From assembly GCF_000716535.1 (NCBI RefSeq), contig NZ_JNWV01000044.1, positions 1 to 63,645 on the forward strand: DNA of 63,645 nt. Direction: 5' to 3'. Below are positions 41,380 through 50,645 of this stretch, one piece after another; positions within the stretch are counted from its first letter, which is position 1; every line of letters begins with the position of its first letter. The notes below the pieces were generated by a model. The model saw only the letters and a program-made list of their open reading frames with translations, did no database searches and had not been told where the DNA came from. This DNA comes from Streptomyces flaveolus (GTDB lineage Bacteria > Actinomycetota > Actinomycetes > Streptomycetales > Streptomycetaceae). The position numbers and the translations under genes are program-made.

Positions 41380-42372
41380 GTGGGCCCGGTGAAGCAGACG
41401 ACACATCCGCCCGACTCCCGGCCCGCGCGGGGCCGGAACACGGCGGCCACCGACGCTCCGCCGCCGGCCGGCCGCGGGACACGGCGCCGTCCCGCGTCCA
41501 CGCAGTGGGCGGCCTGGGGCTTCCTCGCCCCGGTGACCCTCTACCTCGCTCTCTTCTACGCCTATCCGCTCTACCGCAACATCGATCTCAGCCTGCGCGA
41601 CTACACGGTCCGCTCCTTCGTGCAGGGCAACGCACCCTTCACGGGCCTGAAGAACTACCGGACCGTCTTCGACGACCCGGCCTTCGCCCCGGCGCTGCTG
41701 CACACCGTGGTGTTCACCGCCGTGTGCCTGGCCTTTCAGTACGCCATCGGCCTGGCCCTCGCGGTCTTCTTCAACCAGCACTTCCGGCTGTCCGCGACCC
41801 TGCGCGCCCTGTTCCTGGTGCCCTGGCTGCTGCCGCTGATCGTGTCGGCCTCCACCTGGTCCTGGATGCTCAACAGCGACTCGGGCATCGTCAACGCCGC
41901 CCTGCACGTCATCGGCGTCGGCCCGGTCAACTGGCTGACCTCGCCGTCGTGGTCGCTGACCTCCGTGACCATCGCCAACATCTGGATCGGCGTCCCCTTC
42001 AACCTGGTGGTCCTCTACAGCGGCCTGCAGTCCATCCCCGCGAGCCTGTACGAGGCGGCGGCCCTGGACGGGGCCGGCTCCTGGCAGCGGTTCTGGCGCG
42101 TCACCTTCCCGTTGCTGCGCCCGGTGTCGGCGATCACGCTGCTGCTGGGTCTGGTCTACACGCTCAAGGTCTTCGACATCATCTGGATCATGACCAAGGG
42201 CGGCCCGGCGGACTCGTCCACCACCTTCGCCACCTGGTCCTACCAGTTCGGCTTCGGCAACCTGCTGCCCGCCTTCGGCCCCGGCGCGGCCGTCGGAAAC
42301 CTGCTCGTCGTCGCGGCCCTGGTGTTCGGCCTGCTCTACGTCCGGGTCCAGCGAAAGCGGGCCCTGTCATGA
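41380..42372 (+). CDS. Sugar ABC transporter permease (MalF-like)
   Basis: A 330-residue permease with a polar, Pro/Arg-rich N terminus and six membrane segments. The EAA loop reads YEAAALDGAGSWQRFWRVTFPLL. The start is GTG 41380 or GTG 41389; neither has a strong ribosome site and coupling to the binding-protein gene one base upstream is likely. It pairs with the permease at 42369 and needs an ATPase encoded elsewhere (in Streptomyces usually the shared MsiK). Confidence 0.92.
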   Translation: MGPVKQTTHPPDSRPARGRNTAATDAPPPAGRGTRRRPASTQWAAWGFLAPVTLYLALFYAYPLYRNIDLSLRDYTVRSFVQGNAPFTGLKNYRTVFDDPAFAPALLHTVVFTAVCLAFQYAIGLALAVFFNQHFRLSATLRALFLVPWLLPLIVSASTWSWMLNSDSGIVNAALHVIGVGPVNWLTSPSWSLTSVTIANIWIGVPFNLVVLYSGLQSIPASLYEAAALDGAGSWQRFWRVTFPLLRPVSAITLLLGLVYTLKVFDIIWIMTKGGPADSSTTFATWSYQFGFGNLLPAFGPGAAVGNLLVVAALVFGLLYVRVQRKRALS

Positions 42373-43193
42373 ACCGCGGCACCAACCGTACGTGGGTGAA
42401 GACGGCCACCGGCCTGCTGCTGACCGCGGTCATGCTCTTCCCGGTCTACTGGATGTTCAACGTCTCCCTCACCCGGGACCAGGACATGCGCAAGAGCCCA
42501 CCGGACCTGTTCCCCGTCCACGGCACCCTCGCCGGCTACCGCACCGTCCTCGACGAGCAGTTGCCCTACCTCGGCACCAGCCTGGTGATCGGCCTGGGCA
42601 CCGTCGTGCTGACCGTGGCCCTGTCCGCACCGGCCGGTTACGCCCTGGCCAAGCTACGGCCGCGCGGCGGCGGCATACTGAGCTTCCTCCTGCTGGCGGC
42701 GCAGATGATCCCCGGCATCATCATGGCGATGGGCTTCTACGCCATCTACCTCCAGCTCGGCCTGCTCCAGTCCGTCCCGGGCCTGATCGTCGCCGACTCC
42801 ACCCTGGCCGTGCCGTTCGCCGTGCTCATCTTCACCGCGTTCATGTCCGGCATCCCCGGCGAGCTGCTCCAGGCCGCGAGGACCGACGGCGCCGGGCCCC
42901 TGCGCACCTTCTGGTCGATCGTCCTGCCGATGAGCCGCAACGCCGTCGTCACCGTGTCGCTGTTCGCCTTCCTGTGGTCCTGGTCGGACTTCGTCTTCGC
43001 CGGCACGCTCGTCAACGGCGGTGCGCACGAGCCCATCACCCTGGGCATCTACCACTACATCGGCAACAACAACCAGCAGTGGAACGCCATCATGGCCACC
43101 GCGGTCGTGGCCTCCCTGCCGGCCGCGGTCGTCCTCGTCCTCGCCCAGCGCTACGTCGCCGCCGGCGTGACCGCCGGTGCCGTCAAGGACTGA
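42369..43193 (+). CDS. Sugar ABC transporter permease (MalG-like)
   Basis: A 274-residue MalG-type permease with six membrane segments. The EAA loop is LLQAARTDGAGPLRTFWSIVLPM, and YWMFNVSLTRDQDM follows the first helix. ATG 42369 overlaps the partner stop by four bases. No ABC ATPase gene accompanies the set. Confidence 0.92.
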   Translation: MNRGTNRTWVKTATGLLLTAVMLFPVYWMFNVSLTRDQDMRKSPPDLFPVHGTLAGYRTVLDEQLPYLGTSLVIGLGTVVLTVALSAPAGYALAKLRPRGGGILSFLLLAAQMIPGIIMAMGFYAIYLQLGLLQSVPGLIVADSTLAVPFAVLIFTAFMSGIPGELLQAARTDGAGPLRTFWSIVLPMSRNAVVTVSLFAFLWSWSDFVFAGTLVNGGAHEPITLGIYHYIGNNNQQWNAIMATAVVASLPAAVVLVLAQRYVAAGVTAGAVKD

Positions 43194-43211
43194 ACCCCCT
43201 CCTCACGGCTT

Positions 43212-43234
43212 CACCGTCCGCGCGTCGGACGGTG
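43212..43234. terminator. Hairpin between permease and intracellular glycosidase genes
   Basis: A 9-bp perfect stem (CACCGTCCG and complement) closes a CGCGT loop in the 73-bp gap. It may attenuate or terminate transcription from the importer operon into the glycosidase gene, or stabilise the upstream mRNA. Confidence 0.5.
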
Positions 43235-43266
43235 GACGCCCCAGCCCGAGAAACGAGTCATCCCTT

Positions 43267-45003
43267 ATGACCGCCGCCCGATCCGGTCCGGCCTTCTCCG
43301 TCCACGACATCCCGTTCAGCACGCGAGGGTCCTGGTTCGACATCTCGCCCGTGGTGGCGGAGAAGACGTACGCCGACGATCTCCACCTCGTCTCCCACCA
43401 GAACGGCATGCACGCCGTCCTGCGCCTGACCCCCCTGCACCCGGGGACCGGCGACCGCCTCGAGACCCGCGTCGAGGCGACACCCGGCCTGCTCAGCTGG
43501 ATCGGCGGGGGCGGGCGCATCGACCTCGTCTACGCATCGCCGGACACCGTACGCCTGCGCGGGACGGGCCTGGACATCAGGATCTCCGCGGCCGCGCAGA
43601 CCCTGACCCCGTTCAGCGGCACGTACTTCTTCCGGGACCCGGCAGCGGACGCGCACGTGTTCACGTCGTACGAGACCGGACGCCGTTACCGCGTCACCGT
43701 GTTGTCCGGCACCGTGGCGCACACGGCCGGAGGCCAGGCGCTCGGCAGCGGCGATCGCGGTCTCGTCACGACAGCCGGCGCGGACGGCACCTGGGAGGTC
43801 GCGCTGGAGGAGCTCGACGCGTCCCGCCCGCCGTACGCGTCGTCGGCGACCTTCGAGGAGGTCGAGGCGTCCGCGCGGAGTTCGTTCGCGGACTTCGCCG
43901 AGGCGGTGGCGCCCTGGCGCTCATCGGCCACCCCGGCCGCCGAACTCGCCGCGTACGTCCTCTGGTCGGCGACGGTACGACCGACGGGACTGGTCACCAG
44001 GCCCGCCGTACTCATGTCCAAGCACTGGATGGACAAGGTGTGGAGCTGGGACCATTGCTTCAATGCGCTGGCCCTGGCACCCGGCTGCCCCGAGCTCGCT
44101 CTGGACCAGTTCGCCCTGCCCTTCGACCACCAGGACGACAGCGGTGCCCTGCCCGACTCGGTCACCCACTCCGAGGTCCTGTACAACTTCGTGAAACCGC
44201 CCATCCACGGCTGGGCCCACGGCCACCTGCGCCGCCGTCTGCCGGTGCCTCCCAGCCCCGCCGAACTCGCCGAGACCTATGACCGGCTGGAACGGTGGAC
44301 GACCTTCTGGCTCACCGCACGGCGAGCTCCCGGGGCCGAACTGGCCCACTACCAGCACGGCAACGACAGTGGCTGGGACAACGCCACCACGTTCGACCCG
44401 GAGCGGGTCGTCGTCACCGCCGACCTGACCGCCTTCCTAGTCCTCCAGGCGCACGAACTCGCCGAGCTGGCGGCGGAGTTGCGCAACGTGGACCTGGCTC
44501 GGCGGTGGACGCGGGTGGCGGAGGATCTCCAGGCGGCGCTGCTCGACCAACTCTGGACGGGCGAGAGGTTCGTCGCCCGGGGAGTCGGCACCGGGGACAC
44601 CTGGAGCAGCGCGAGCCTCCTCGACCTGATGCCCATCGTGCTGGGCGAGCACCTGCCCGGGCACGTCAGCGGCGCCCTGGCCGACCACATCAAGGCCCAC
44701 CTGACGCCGTACGGCCTGGCCACCGAACTGCCCACCTCGCCGCACTACCTCGCCGACGGCTACTGGCGCGGCCCCATCTGGGCCCCCGCCACCGTCCTCG
44801 TCGAGGACGGTCTGCGCAGGGCCGGCCACCTCCGGCTGGCTGACGACATCAGCGCCCGCTTCCGCGCCCTGTGCGAGACCCACGGCTTCGCGGAGAACTT
44901 CGACGCCCTCACCGGAACCGGTCTGCGCGACCGCGCCTACACCTGGACGGCCGGCAGCTACCTCCTCCTCGCCGAAGCCCACGTCCGACGAGGCGGCGAC
45001 TGA
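43267..45003 (+). CDS. Intracellular (alpha/alpha)6-barrel glycoside hydrolase (GH63/MGH1-like)
   Basis: A 578-residue cytoplasmic protein. A beta-rich N-terminal domain (about 1-205) precedes an (alpha/alpha)6 barrel with hallmark segments KVWSWDHCFNALAL, QDDSGALPDSV, QHGNDSGWDNATTF and GYWRGPIWAPATVL, as seen in GH63 and mannosylglycerate hydrolase-type enzymes. The Asp in WSWDH and a late Glu are candidate catalytic acids. ATG 43267 lies just after the hairpin. It probably hydrolyses the oligosaccharide brought in by the adjacent importer. The exact linkage cannot be told from sequence. Confidence 0.88.
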   Translation: MTAARSGPAFSVHDIPFSTRGSWFDISPVVAEKTYADDLHLVSHQNGMHAVLRLTPLHPGTGDRLETRVEATPGLLSWIGGGGRIDLVYASPDTVRLRGTGLDIRISAAAQTLTPFSGTYFFRDPAADAHVFTSYETGRRYRVTVLSGTVAHTAGGQALGSGDRGLVTTAGADGTWEVALEELDASRPPYASSATFEEVEASARSSFADFAEAVAPWRSSATPAAELAAYVLWSATVRPTGLVTRPAVLMSKHWMDKVWSWDHCFNALALAPGCPELALDQFALPFDHQDDSGALPDSVTHSEVLYNFVKPPIHGWAHGHLRRRLPVPPSPAELAETYDRLERWTTFWLTARRAPGAELAHYQHGNDSGWDNATTFDPERVVVTADLTAFLVLQAHELAELAAELRNVDLARRWTRVAEDLQAALLDQLWTGERFVARGVGTGDTWSSASLLDLMPIVLGEHLPGHVSGALADHIKAHLTPYGLATELPTSPHYLADGYWRGPIWAPATVLVEDGLRRAGHLRLADDISARFRALCETHGFAENFDALTGTGLRDRAYTWTAGSYLLLAEAHVRRGGD

Positions 45004-45101
45004 CCGGCACCGGACTCCCTTGTAGCCCTCCGGCGACGGTGCCGAGCGCCGCGGTCGAAAATGACGGGCCTCGGCCGGGCGAAGCGCCGTACCGTAGGCG
45101 C

Positions 45102-45845
45102 ATGCTCGATCAGGACGGTTACTTCGGGGAGTCCGTCGCCGCGTCGTACGACGAGTCGTCGGCGGAGATGTTCGATCCGCGGGTCGTGGAGCCTGCCGTG
45201 GACGTGCTGGCGGAGCTGGCCGGGGACGGTGGGCGGGCGCTGGAGTTCGGGGTCGGGACCGGGCGGGTCGCCCTGCCGCTCGCGGCGCGTGGCGTCGAGG
45301 TGCACGGCATCGACATGTCCCGGGCGATGGTCGAGCGGCTGCGGGCCAAGCCCGGCGGCGACGGCATCGGTGTCACGATCGGGGACTTCGCGACCGCCAA
45401 GGCCGACGGGACGTTCTCGGTCGCCTACCTCGTCTACAACACGATCATGAACCTGACCTCGCAGGACGCCCAGGTGGACTGCTTCCGCAACGCCGCCGGC
45501 CATCTGGAGCCCGGCGGCTGTTTCGTCGTCGAGGTCGGCGTGCCCGACCTGCGGCGGCTGCCGCCCGGGCAGAACGCCGTGCCGTTCCGGGTGGGCGAGG
45601 GGCGGCTCGGGTTCGACCTGTACGACGTGGCAGGCCAGTCCGTCAGCTCCCACCACGTCTCCGTCCAGGACGGCCACGGCACGTACCTGGCCGTTCCGTT
45701 CCGCTACGTCTGGCCCGCCGAGCTGGACCTCATGGCCCGGCTGGCCGGCATGCGGCTGCGGGAGCGGTGGGACGGGTGGACGCGGGAGCCGTTCACCAGC
45801 GAGAGCCGGCAGCACGTGTCCGTGTGGGAGAAGGTCGCGGGCTGA
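45102..45845 (+). CDS. Class I SAM-dependent methyltransferase
   Basis: A 247-residue methyltransferase. Motif I is ALEFGVGTGRVALPLA and the acidic motif II GIDMSR; post-motif segments are CFRNAAGHLEPGGCFVVEVG. The N-terminal YFGESVAASYDESSAEMF resembles the methyltransferase-25 family. ATG 45102 gives the shortest form consistent with the family. No tailoring partner is nearby, so the substrate is unknown. Confidence 0.88.
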   Translation: MLDQDGYFGESVAASYDESSAEMFDPRVVEPAVDVLAELAGDGGRALEFGVGTGRVALPLAARGVEVHGIDMSRAMVERLRAKPGGDGIGVTIGDFATAKADGTFSVAYLVYNTIMNLTSQDAQVDCFRNAAGHLEPGGCFVVEVGVPDLRRLPPGQNAVPFRVGEGRLGFDLYDVAGQSVSSHHVSVQDGHGTYLAVPFRYVWPAELDLMARLAGMRLRERWDGWTREPFTSESRQHVSVWEKVAG

Positions 45846-45882
45846 GGCGGTGGGCGCCCCGCCCGGACTCCTCGACGCGAAT

Positions 45883-46215
45883 TCAGCCCCGGTCCTGTAC
45901 CGCCATCTCCGCGAGCAGGGACCAGTCCTCCTGCGGCAGCGTCATGTTGACGATGCGCGGCGTCTCGGCGAGGTGCGGCGGCAGGGTCTGCTGCGCGTCG
46001 CGGAAGTGCGGGGAACGGACGTGCGCGGCACCCGCGTCCTCGTCGCGGAACGCCTCGACGAGCACGTACTCGGTCGGATCGTCGACACCGCGGGACCAGT
46101 CGAACCACAGGCAACCCGGTTCGGCACGCGTCGCCTCGGTGAATGCGGCCGTGATCTCCGGCCACTGGTCGGCATGCTCCGGCAGCACCCGGAACTTCGC
46201 GGTGATGAAGATCAT
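45883..46215 (-). CDS. Antibiotic biosynthesis monooxygenase (ABM)-domain protein
   Basis: A 110-residue ferredoxin-like-fold protein of the ABM/YgiN family (IFITAKFRVLPEHADQW; TRAEPGCLWFDWSRGVDDPTEYVLVEAFRDEDA; HVRSPHF). ATG 46215 follows GAGGAGCTTGGA. Members include quinol monooxygenases and heme-degrading enzymes, often acting on small aromatic substrates. It is convergent with the methyltransferase gene, 37 bp away. A 111-bp gap with no gene separates it from the phosphatase gene upstream. Confidence 0.88.
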   Translation of the reverse strand: MIFITAKFRVLPEHADQWPEITAAFTEATRAEPGCLWFDWSRGVDDPTEYVLVEAFRDEDAGAAHVRSPHFRDAQQTLPPHLAETPRIVNMTLPQEDWSLLAEMAVQDRG

Positions 46216-46326
46216 TCCAAGCTCCTCGACGGTCGTGTCATGTGCGTCCATGGTCCGTGTGGTCGCCACCGACGGAGCGGCCGACGCGCCGAGACCGCCC
46301 GGGAGCGAGGACGCGTCCACGTCGGC

Positions 46327-49143
46327 TCACAAGCCGGGATCGTCGAACTGGTCGAGGTCGAACTGGTCGAGGAGGAAGTCGACCGGTGCGAGGCGCGACG
46401 CGGCGGAAGTACCGTCGGCAAGCACCTGTTCCGCCCAGATGACCTTGCCGTGGGTCGTGTACCGCGTCCCCCACCGCTGGGCGAACTGTGCCACCAGGAA
46501 CAGCCCGCGCCCGCCTTCGTCCGTGGTCGCCGCCCGCCGCAGCCGCGGCGAGGTGCCGCTGCCGTCCGAGACCTCGCAGATGAGGCAGCGTCCGTGCAGC
46601 AGCCGCACACCCACCGGCGGCGAGCCGTACCGGATCGCGTTCGTGACCAGTTCGCTGACGATCAGTTCCGTGGCGAAGCCGGTCTCCTCCAGCCCCCACT
46701 TCCGCAACGTCTCCCGGCAGCGCGCCCGCACCGAGGGAACCAGCGCCGGGTCCGGCGGGACGTCCCACTCGGCCACGCGTGAGGGCGGGAACGTCCGGGT
46801 ACGTGCCGTGAGCAGCGCGATGTCGTCGCAGGAGTGCGACGGCTTCAGCGCGTCGATCACCGCCTGGCAGGTCTCCTCCGGGGTGCGGCTCCCGGACCCG
46901 TCCAACGCCCGGCGCAGCCTCTCCAGCCCGACGTCGATGTCCTGGGTGCGGTCCTCCACCAGACCGTCGGTGTACAGCACCAGTTGCGAGCCCTCCGGCA
47001 GGGACAGCTCGGCGGTCTCGAACGGGTAGCCGCCCAGACCGAGGGGCGCCGAGGCCGGCACCCCGGCACAGGTGACCGTCCCGTCCGGGCGCACCACCAC
47101 CGGTTCCGGGTGTCCCGCACGGGCCATGGTGCAGACCCCCACCACCGGGTCGTAGACCGCGTAGAGACAGGTCGCTCCGGTCACGCCCTCGCCCTCGTGG
47201 TCTTCCGCGGCACCACCCGTGAGCTCCTCGTCGTCCATGCGGACGACCAGGTCGTCCAGGTTCCCGAGCACCTCGTCCACGGGCAGGTCCAGGACGGCGA
47301 AGTTGTGCACCGCGGTGCGCAGCCGCCCCATCGTCGCCGCCGCGTGCAGGCCGCGTCCGACGACGTCGCCCATCACCAGGGCGACACGAGCCCCGGTGAG
47401 CGGGATGACGTCGAACCAGTCCCCGCCCACCCCGGCCTCCGCCGGCAGGTACCGCCAGGCCACCTCCAGCGCGTCCTGCTGCGGTTGCCCCCGCGGCAGC
47501 AGACTGCGTTGCAGCGTCACCGCCATCGCGTGCTCCCGGGTGAACCTCCGCGCGTTGTCGATGGCCACCGCCGCCCGTACGGCCAGTTCCTCCGCGAAGG
47601 TGAGGTCGTCCGGCTCGAACGCCGGGGAATCAGCGGTCCGGTAGAAGTTCACCACGCCCAGGGCTACGTGCCGCGCCCGCAGCGGCACGGTCACCAGCGA
47701 CCGCAGCCCGCACTCCAGGGCCGTCCGGGCGCGCTCCGGATCCTGTTCCCGCCAGCCGCGGGCCTGCCGCAGGTCCGCCTCCAGCACGCCCCGCCCCTCC
47801 CGCAGCGTCCGCATCTGGGGGCTGCGGGCCGAGAAGGTGATCACTTCGCCCAGCGGATACACCGGGATCATCGGCTGTGCGCCGCCGATCGCCGTCCGGC
47901 GCAGATGCCGCCAGCCCTCCGCGGTCGGCTCCCACCCCCGCAGCACCGCGTCGAGCAGATCCACCGTCACCAGGTCGGCGAACTGCGGCGCGGCCACCTC
48001 GGCCAGTTCCTGGGCCGTACGCCCCACGTCCAGCGTCGTGCCGATCCCCACCCCTGCCTCGTACAGCAGATCCAGCCGCTCCCGCGTGACCTCGGCACGC
48101 CCCGAGACCGCCGCCAGTTCCGTGGTGTCCCGCAGGGTCACCACGCTGCCGCCCCGGTCGGCCCGAGGGAACGTCGGCCGCTTGTTCACCGCCAGCAACC
48201 GGTTCCCCGCGCGGTACACCTCGTCGGTGACCGCCTCCGGCGACGCCAGCAGGCGCATGACCGGCTCCGGCAGCCCCAGCTCCCGCACCGGACGCCCGTG
48301 CACGTCCTCCGGCAGCCCGAGCAGCCGCGTCGCCTCGTCGTTCGCCAGCAGCAGTCGTCCGTCGGCAGTGGTGATCAGCACGCCCTCCCGCACCGCGTGC
48401 AGGACCGCGTCGTGGTGGTCGTACAACCGCGCCAGCTCCACCGGGGACAAGCCGTGCGTGTGCCGCCGAAGCCGCCGGGACACCAGCGTCGTTCCCGCCG
48501 TGGCCAGCGCCAGCGCGGCCGCGCCGCTGCCCAGGATGATCGGTAGCTGCGGCAGCCACAGGGCCGCCACGTTCCTGACCGTGAGCCCGGCGGAGACCAG
48601 GCCGACCACCTTGCCGCGCGAATCGGTCACCGGGACCACGGCCTGCACGTCCGTCCCCTTGCCCGCGGGCAGCGGCGGCCCGCCGGCCTGCTCGACGACG
48701 GTACGGCCTTTCAACGCCGGTTCGATGGTGCCGACGAACTTCTTCCCGATCTCCCGCGGATAGGGGTACGTGTAACGGATCCCCGTCGTGCTCATCACCA
48801 CGATGAAATCCACGCCCGCGCGCTTGCGCGCCGCCTCGGCCCGAGGCTGGAGCACCGCCGACGGGTCCCGGCTCCGCAGAGCCGCGGCCGTGCCGGGGGC
48901 ACTCGCGAAGGACTGGGCCGCGATGACCGACTCCCGCCGCCCCTGCTGCAGGGCGTCACGCGCCGCCTGGAGCATCATGCCCACCACCGCGGCCACCACC
49001 AGCAGGACCACGATGACGACCTGCAGAAGGAACACCTGACCGGCCGCACTGCGCAGGTTCAGCAGGGAAGCGCGACGTTCACGCGGGTGTCCGCCGGGCG
49101 GATGACGTTCCGGGCTCCGAGGACGCCCGGAAAATACCTCCAT
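46327..49143 (-). CDS. Membrane sensor SpoIIE-type phosphatase with PAS, GAF and HATPase domains
   Basis: A 938-residue signalling protein. Two membrane helices (about 35-57 and 190-215) flank an extracytoplasmic sCache domain of the DcuS/CitA kind (GIRYTYPYPREIGKKF, AVVPVTDSRGKVVGLVSAG). A cytoplasmic PAS (about 240-345), GAF (about 370-540) and PP2C/SpoIIE domain (GGDWFDVIPL, VMGDVVGRG, YTDGLVEDR, CDDIALL) follow, then an anti-sigma-like HATPase (ELIVSELVTNAIRYG, DEGGRGLFLVAQ). It would dephosphorylate an anti-anti-sigma factor in response to an external ligand. ATG 49143 is preceded by AAGGGTGT. The tail has a short DQFDLDQFDD repeat. Confidence 0.92.
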   Translation of the reverse strand: MEVFSGRPRSPERHPPGGHPRERRASLLNLRSAAGQVFLLQVVIVVLLVVAAVVGMMLQAARDALQQGRRESVIAAQSFASAPGTAAALRSRDPSAVLQPRAEAARKRAGVDFIVVMSTTGIRYTYPYPREIGKKFVGTIEPALKGRTVVEQAGGPPLPAGKGTDVQAVVPVTDSRGKVVGLVSAGLTVRNVAALWLPQLPIILGSGAAALALATAGTTLVSRRLRRHTHGLSPVELARLYDHHDAVLHAVREGVLITTADGRLLLANDEATRLLGLPEDVHGRPVRELGLPEPVMRLLASPEAVTDEVYRAGNRLLAVNKRPTFPRADRGGSVVTLRDTTELAAVSGRAEVTRERLDLLYEAGVGIGTTLDVGRTAQELAEVAAPQFADLVTVDLLDAVLRGWEPTAEGWRHLRRTAIGGAQPMIPVYPLGEVITFSARSPQMRTLREGRGVLEADLRQARGWREQDPERARTALECGLRSLVTVPLRARHVALGVVNFYRTADSPAFEPDDLTFAEELAVRAAVAIDNARRFTREHAMAVTLQRSLLPRGQPQQDALEVAWRYLPAEAGVGGDWFDVIPLTGARVALVMGDVVGRGLHAAATMGRLRTAVHNFAVLDLPVDEVLGNLDDLVVRMDDEELTGGAAEDHEGEGVTGATCLYAVYDPVVGVCTMARAGHPEPVVVRPDGTVTCAGVPASAPLGLGGYPFETAELSLPEGSQLVLYTDGLVEDRTQDIDVGLERLRRALDGSGSRTPEETCQAVIDALKPSHSCDDIALLTARTRTFPPSRVAEWDVPPDPALVPSVRARCRETLRKWGLEETGFATELIVSELVTNAIRYGSPPVGVRLLHGRCLICEVSDGSGTSPRLRRAATTDEGGRGLFLVAQFAQRWGTRYTTHGKVIWAEQVLADGTSAASRLAPVDFLLDQFDLDQFDDPGL

Positions 49144-49326
49144 ACACCCTTGATAGCACCACTGCGGGACAGCCGGCCGACGGCACCGCTGCGCGGCGGC
49201 CGACCCCGGTCGAGCCCGTCGCGCGGCTGCCGCCGCACGGCCCGGGAGGCGGCGTGGCCGGTCGGCACGCCCGGGCCCATGCCGTCGCACGGAACGAAGC
49301 CCGATATGCCCCGATAAGATACTTTG

Positions 49327-50445
49327 GTGATCAGGAAAGGACGGCCGCGGCGTCATCGCCCTCCCTACGGTGGCCGACGCGCAACGGTCGTGCTGTCGCC
49401 CGTGATTCTCACCGTCCTCGTCTCGGGCCTGGCCTTCGCCACTCCCAGGGAGATCGCCTTCAGCCGCCTCCTGCCCGCCGCACCCGCCCTCGCCGCCGCC
49501 ATGTGGCCCGTGGTGCCGACGATCCTGCTGGGGGCGTTCTGTCTGCTGGTCATGAGCGGGCTCAGCCTCGTCTACACCGACCTGGGAACGCCGTACACGG
49601 CGGCTGCGATCGTCGCGGTCACCCTGGCGGCCGCCTATACGAGCCATCTCAGACTCCAGCGGGAGGAGACGCTCTTCCAGGTCCGGCTCGTGGCGGACGC
49701 GGCGCAGAAGGTGCTGCTGCGCCCGTTGCCGCGCCGGGTCAAGGACGTCGAGATCGAGTCGCTGTACCTCGCGGCCCAGGAGCAGGCCCGGATCGGGGGC
49801 GACTTCTACGAAGTGGCCGACACGCCCTACGGGGTCCGGCTGCTCATCGGTGACGTGCGCGGTAAGGGGCTGTCGGCGGTGGGGGCCGCCTCGGCGGTGA
49901 TCAACTGCTTCCGGGAGAACGCGTACGACCAGCCCGACCTCAGAGGCATCATCCACCGCCTGGAGGCCAGCATCGGCCGCTACAGCGTGGCGATCCTCGA
50001 CCCGGATCAGCCTGAGCACTTCGCCACCGCTCTGATCGCCGAGATCCGGTACGGCGCCGGACAGGTGAAGATCCTCAACTGCGGGCACCCCCCGCCCTTG
50101 CTGATACGGGGCGGAGAGATCCGCGTCCTCGAACCCACCGCCCCCTCGCCGCCCCTCAACCTCGCGACGCTCCTCGGAGACGACTACAACATCGACACCA
50201 TCGCCTTCACCCCGGGCGACCAGATGCTGCTCTACACCGACGGCGTGACGGAGACCCGGGACCGCGCCGGCGCGTTCTTCCCGCTACCGGAGTGGATGCG
50301 GCAGCTCGGCCCGGCGGCGCCCCGGGAGCTGCTGGACCGGCTTCACCGCGACCTGCTCCACTACAGCGGCGGAAGGCTCGACGACGACATCGCGGCCGTC
50401 GCCGTCCGCTGCGGGCGCCCGGAGGCTCAGGACCGCCCCGCGTAG
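49327..50445 (+). CDS. Membrane PP2C (SpoIIE/RsbU-type) phosphatase
   Basis: A 372-residue protein. About three membrane helices (residues 20-110) precede a PP2C domain with IGGDFYEVA, LIGDVRGKGL, GHPPPLLIRGG, YTDGVTETRD and LDDDIAAVAV, so the metal-binding Asp residues are intact. GTG 49327 was preferred to the TTG one codon earlier. It is divergent from the sensor phosphatase at 46327, with 183 bp between the starts. Members of this kind dephosphorylate STAS-domain antagonists. The 200 bp after it (50446-50645) hold GC-rich dyads such as CGAGCCGGCTCG and no gene. Confidence 0.92.
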   Translation: MIRKGRPRRHRPPYGGRRATVVLSPVILTVLVSGLAFATPREIAFSRLLPAAPALAAAMWPVVPTILLGAFCLLVMSGLSLVYTDLGTPYTAAAIVAVTLAAAYTSHLRLQREETLFQVRLVADAAQKVLLRPLPRRVKDVEIESLYLAAQEQARIGGDFYEVADTPYGVRLLIGDVRGKGLSAVGAASAVINCFRENAYDQPDLRGIIHRLEASIGRYSVAILDPDQPEHFATALIAEIRYGAGQVKILNCGHPPPLLIRGGEIRVLEPTAPSPPLNLATLLGDDYNIDTIAFTPGDQMLLYTDGVTETRDRAGAFFPLPEWMRQLGPAAPRELLDRLHRDLLHYSGGRLDDDIAAVAVRCGRPEAQDRPA

Positions 50446-50645
50446 GTGGCCACGTGCCGTGGCGCGGCGGCGTCCGTCCTCGGCGCGGGGTCTCGACGGG
50501 CCTTCCGTACGGCCGGTCACGGGCGTCCGGCGAGCCGGCTCGACCGGTGACGCCGCCGGCCGGGAGCCGGCCCCCCGGGGACGCGATCACCACGGCGTCG
50601 TACGGCGGCCTGCGTTCCGGTGCGTCAGCCCGCGGCAAGGCGCTC

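Noticed and set aside
41380..43193. Missing ATPase of the sugar ABC importer as a sign of a broken operon
   Set aside because: Sugar importers of Streptomyces commonly lack a dedicated ATPase and share one encoded elsewhere (MsiK).
49144..50088. N-terminal extension of the sensor phosphatase to 50088
   Set aside because: It runs antisense to the opposite phosphatase gene; ATG 49143 with AAGGGTGT begins the recognisable protein.
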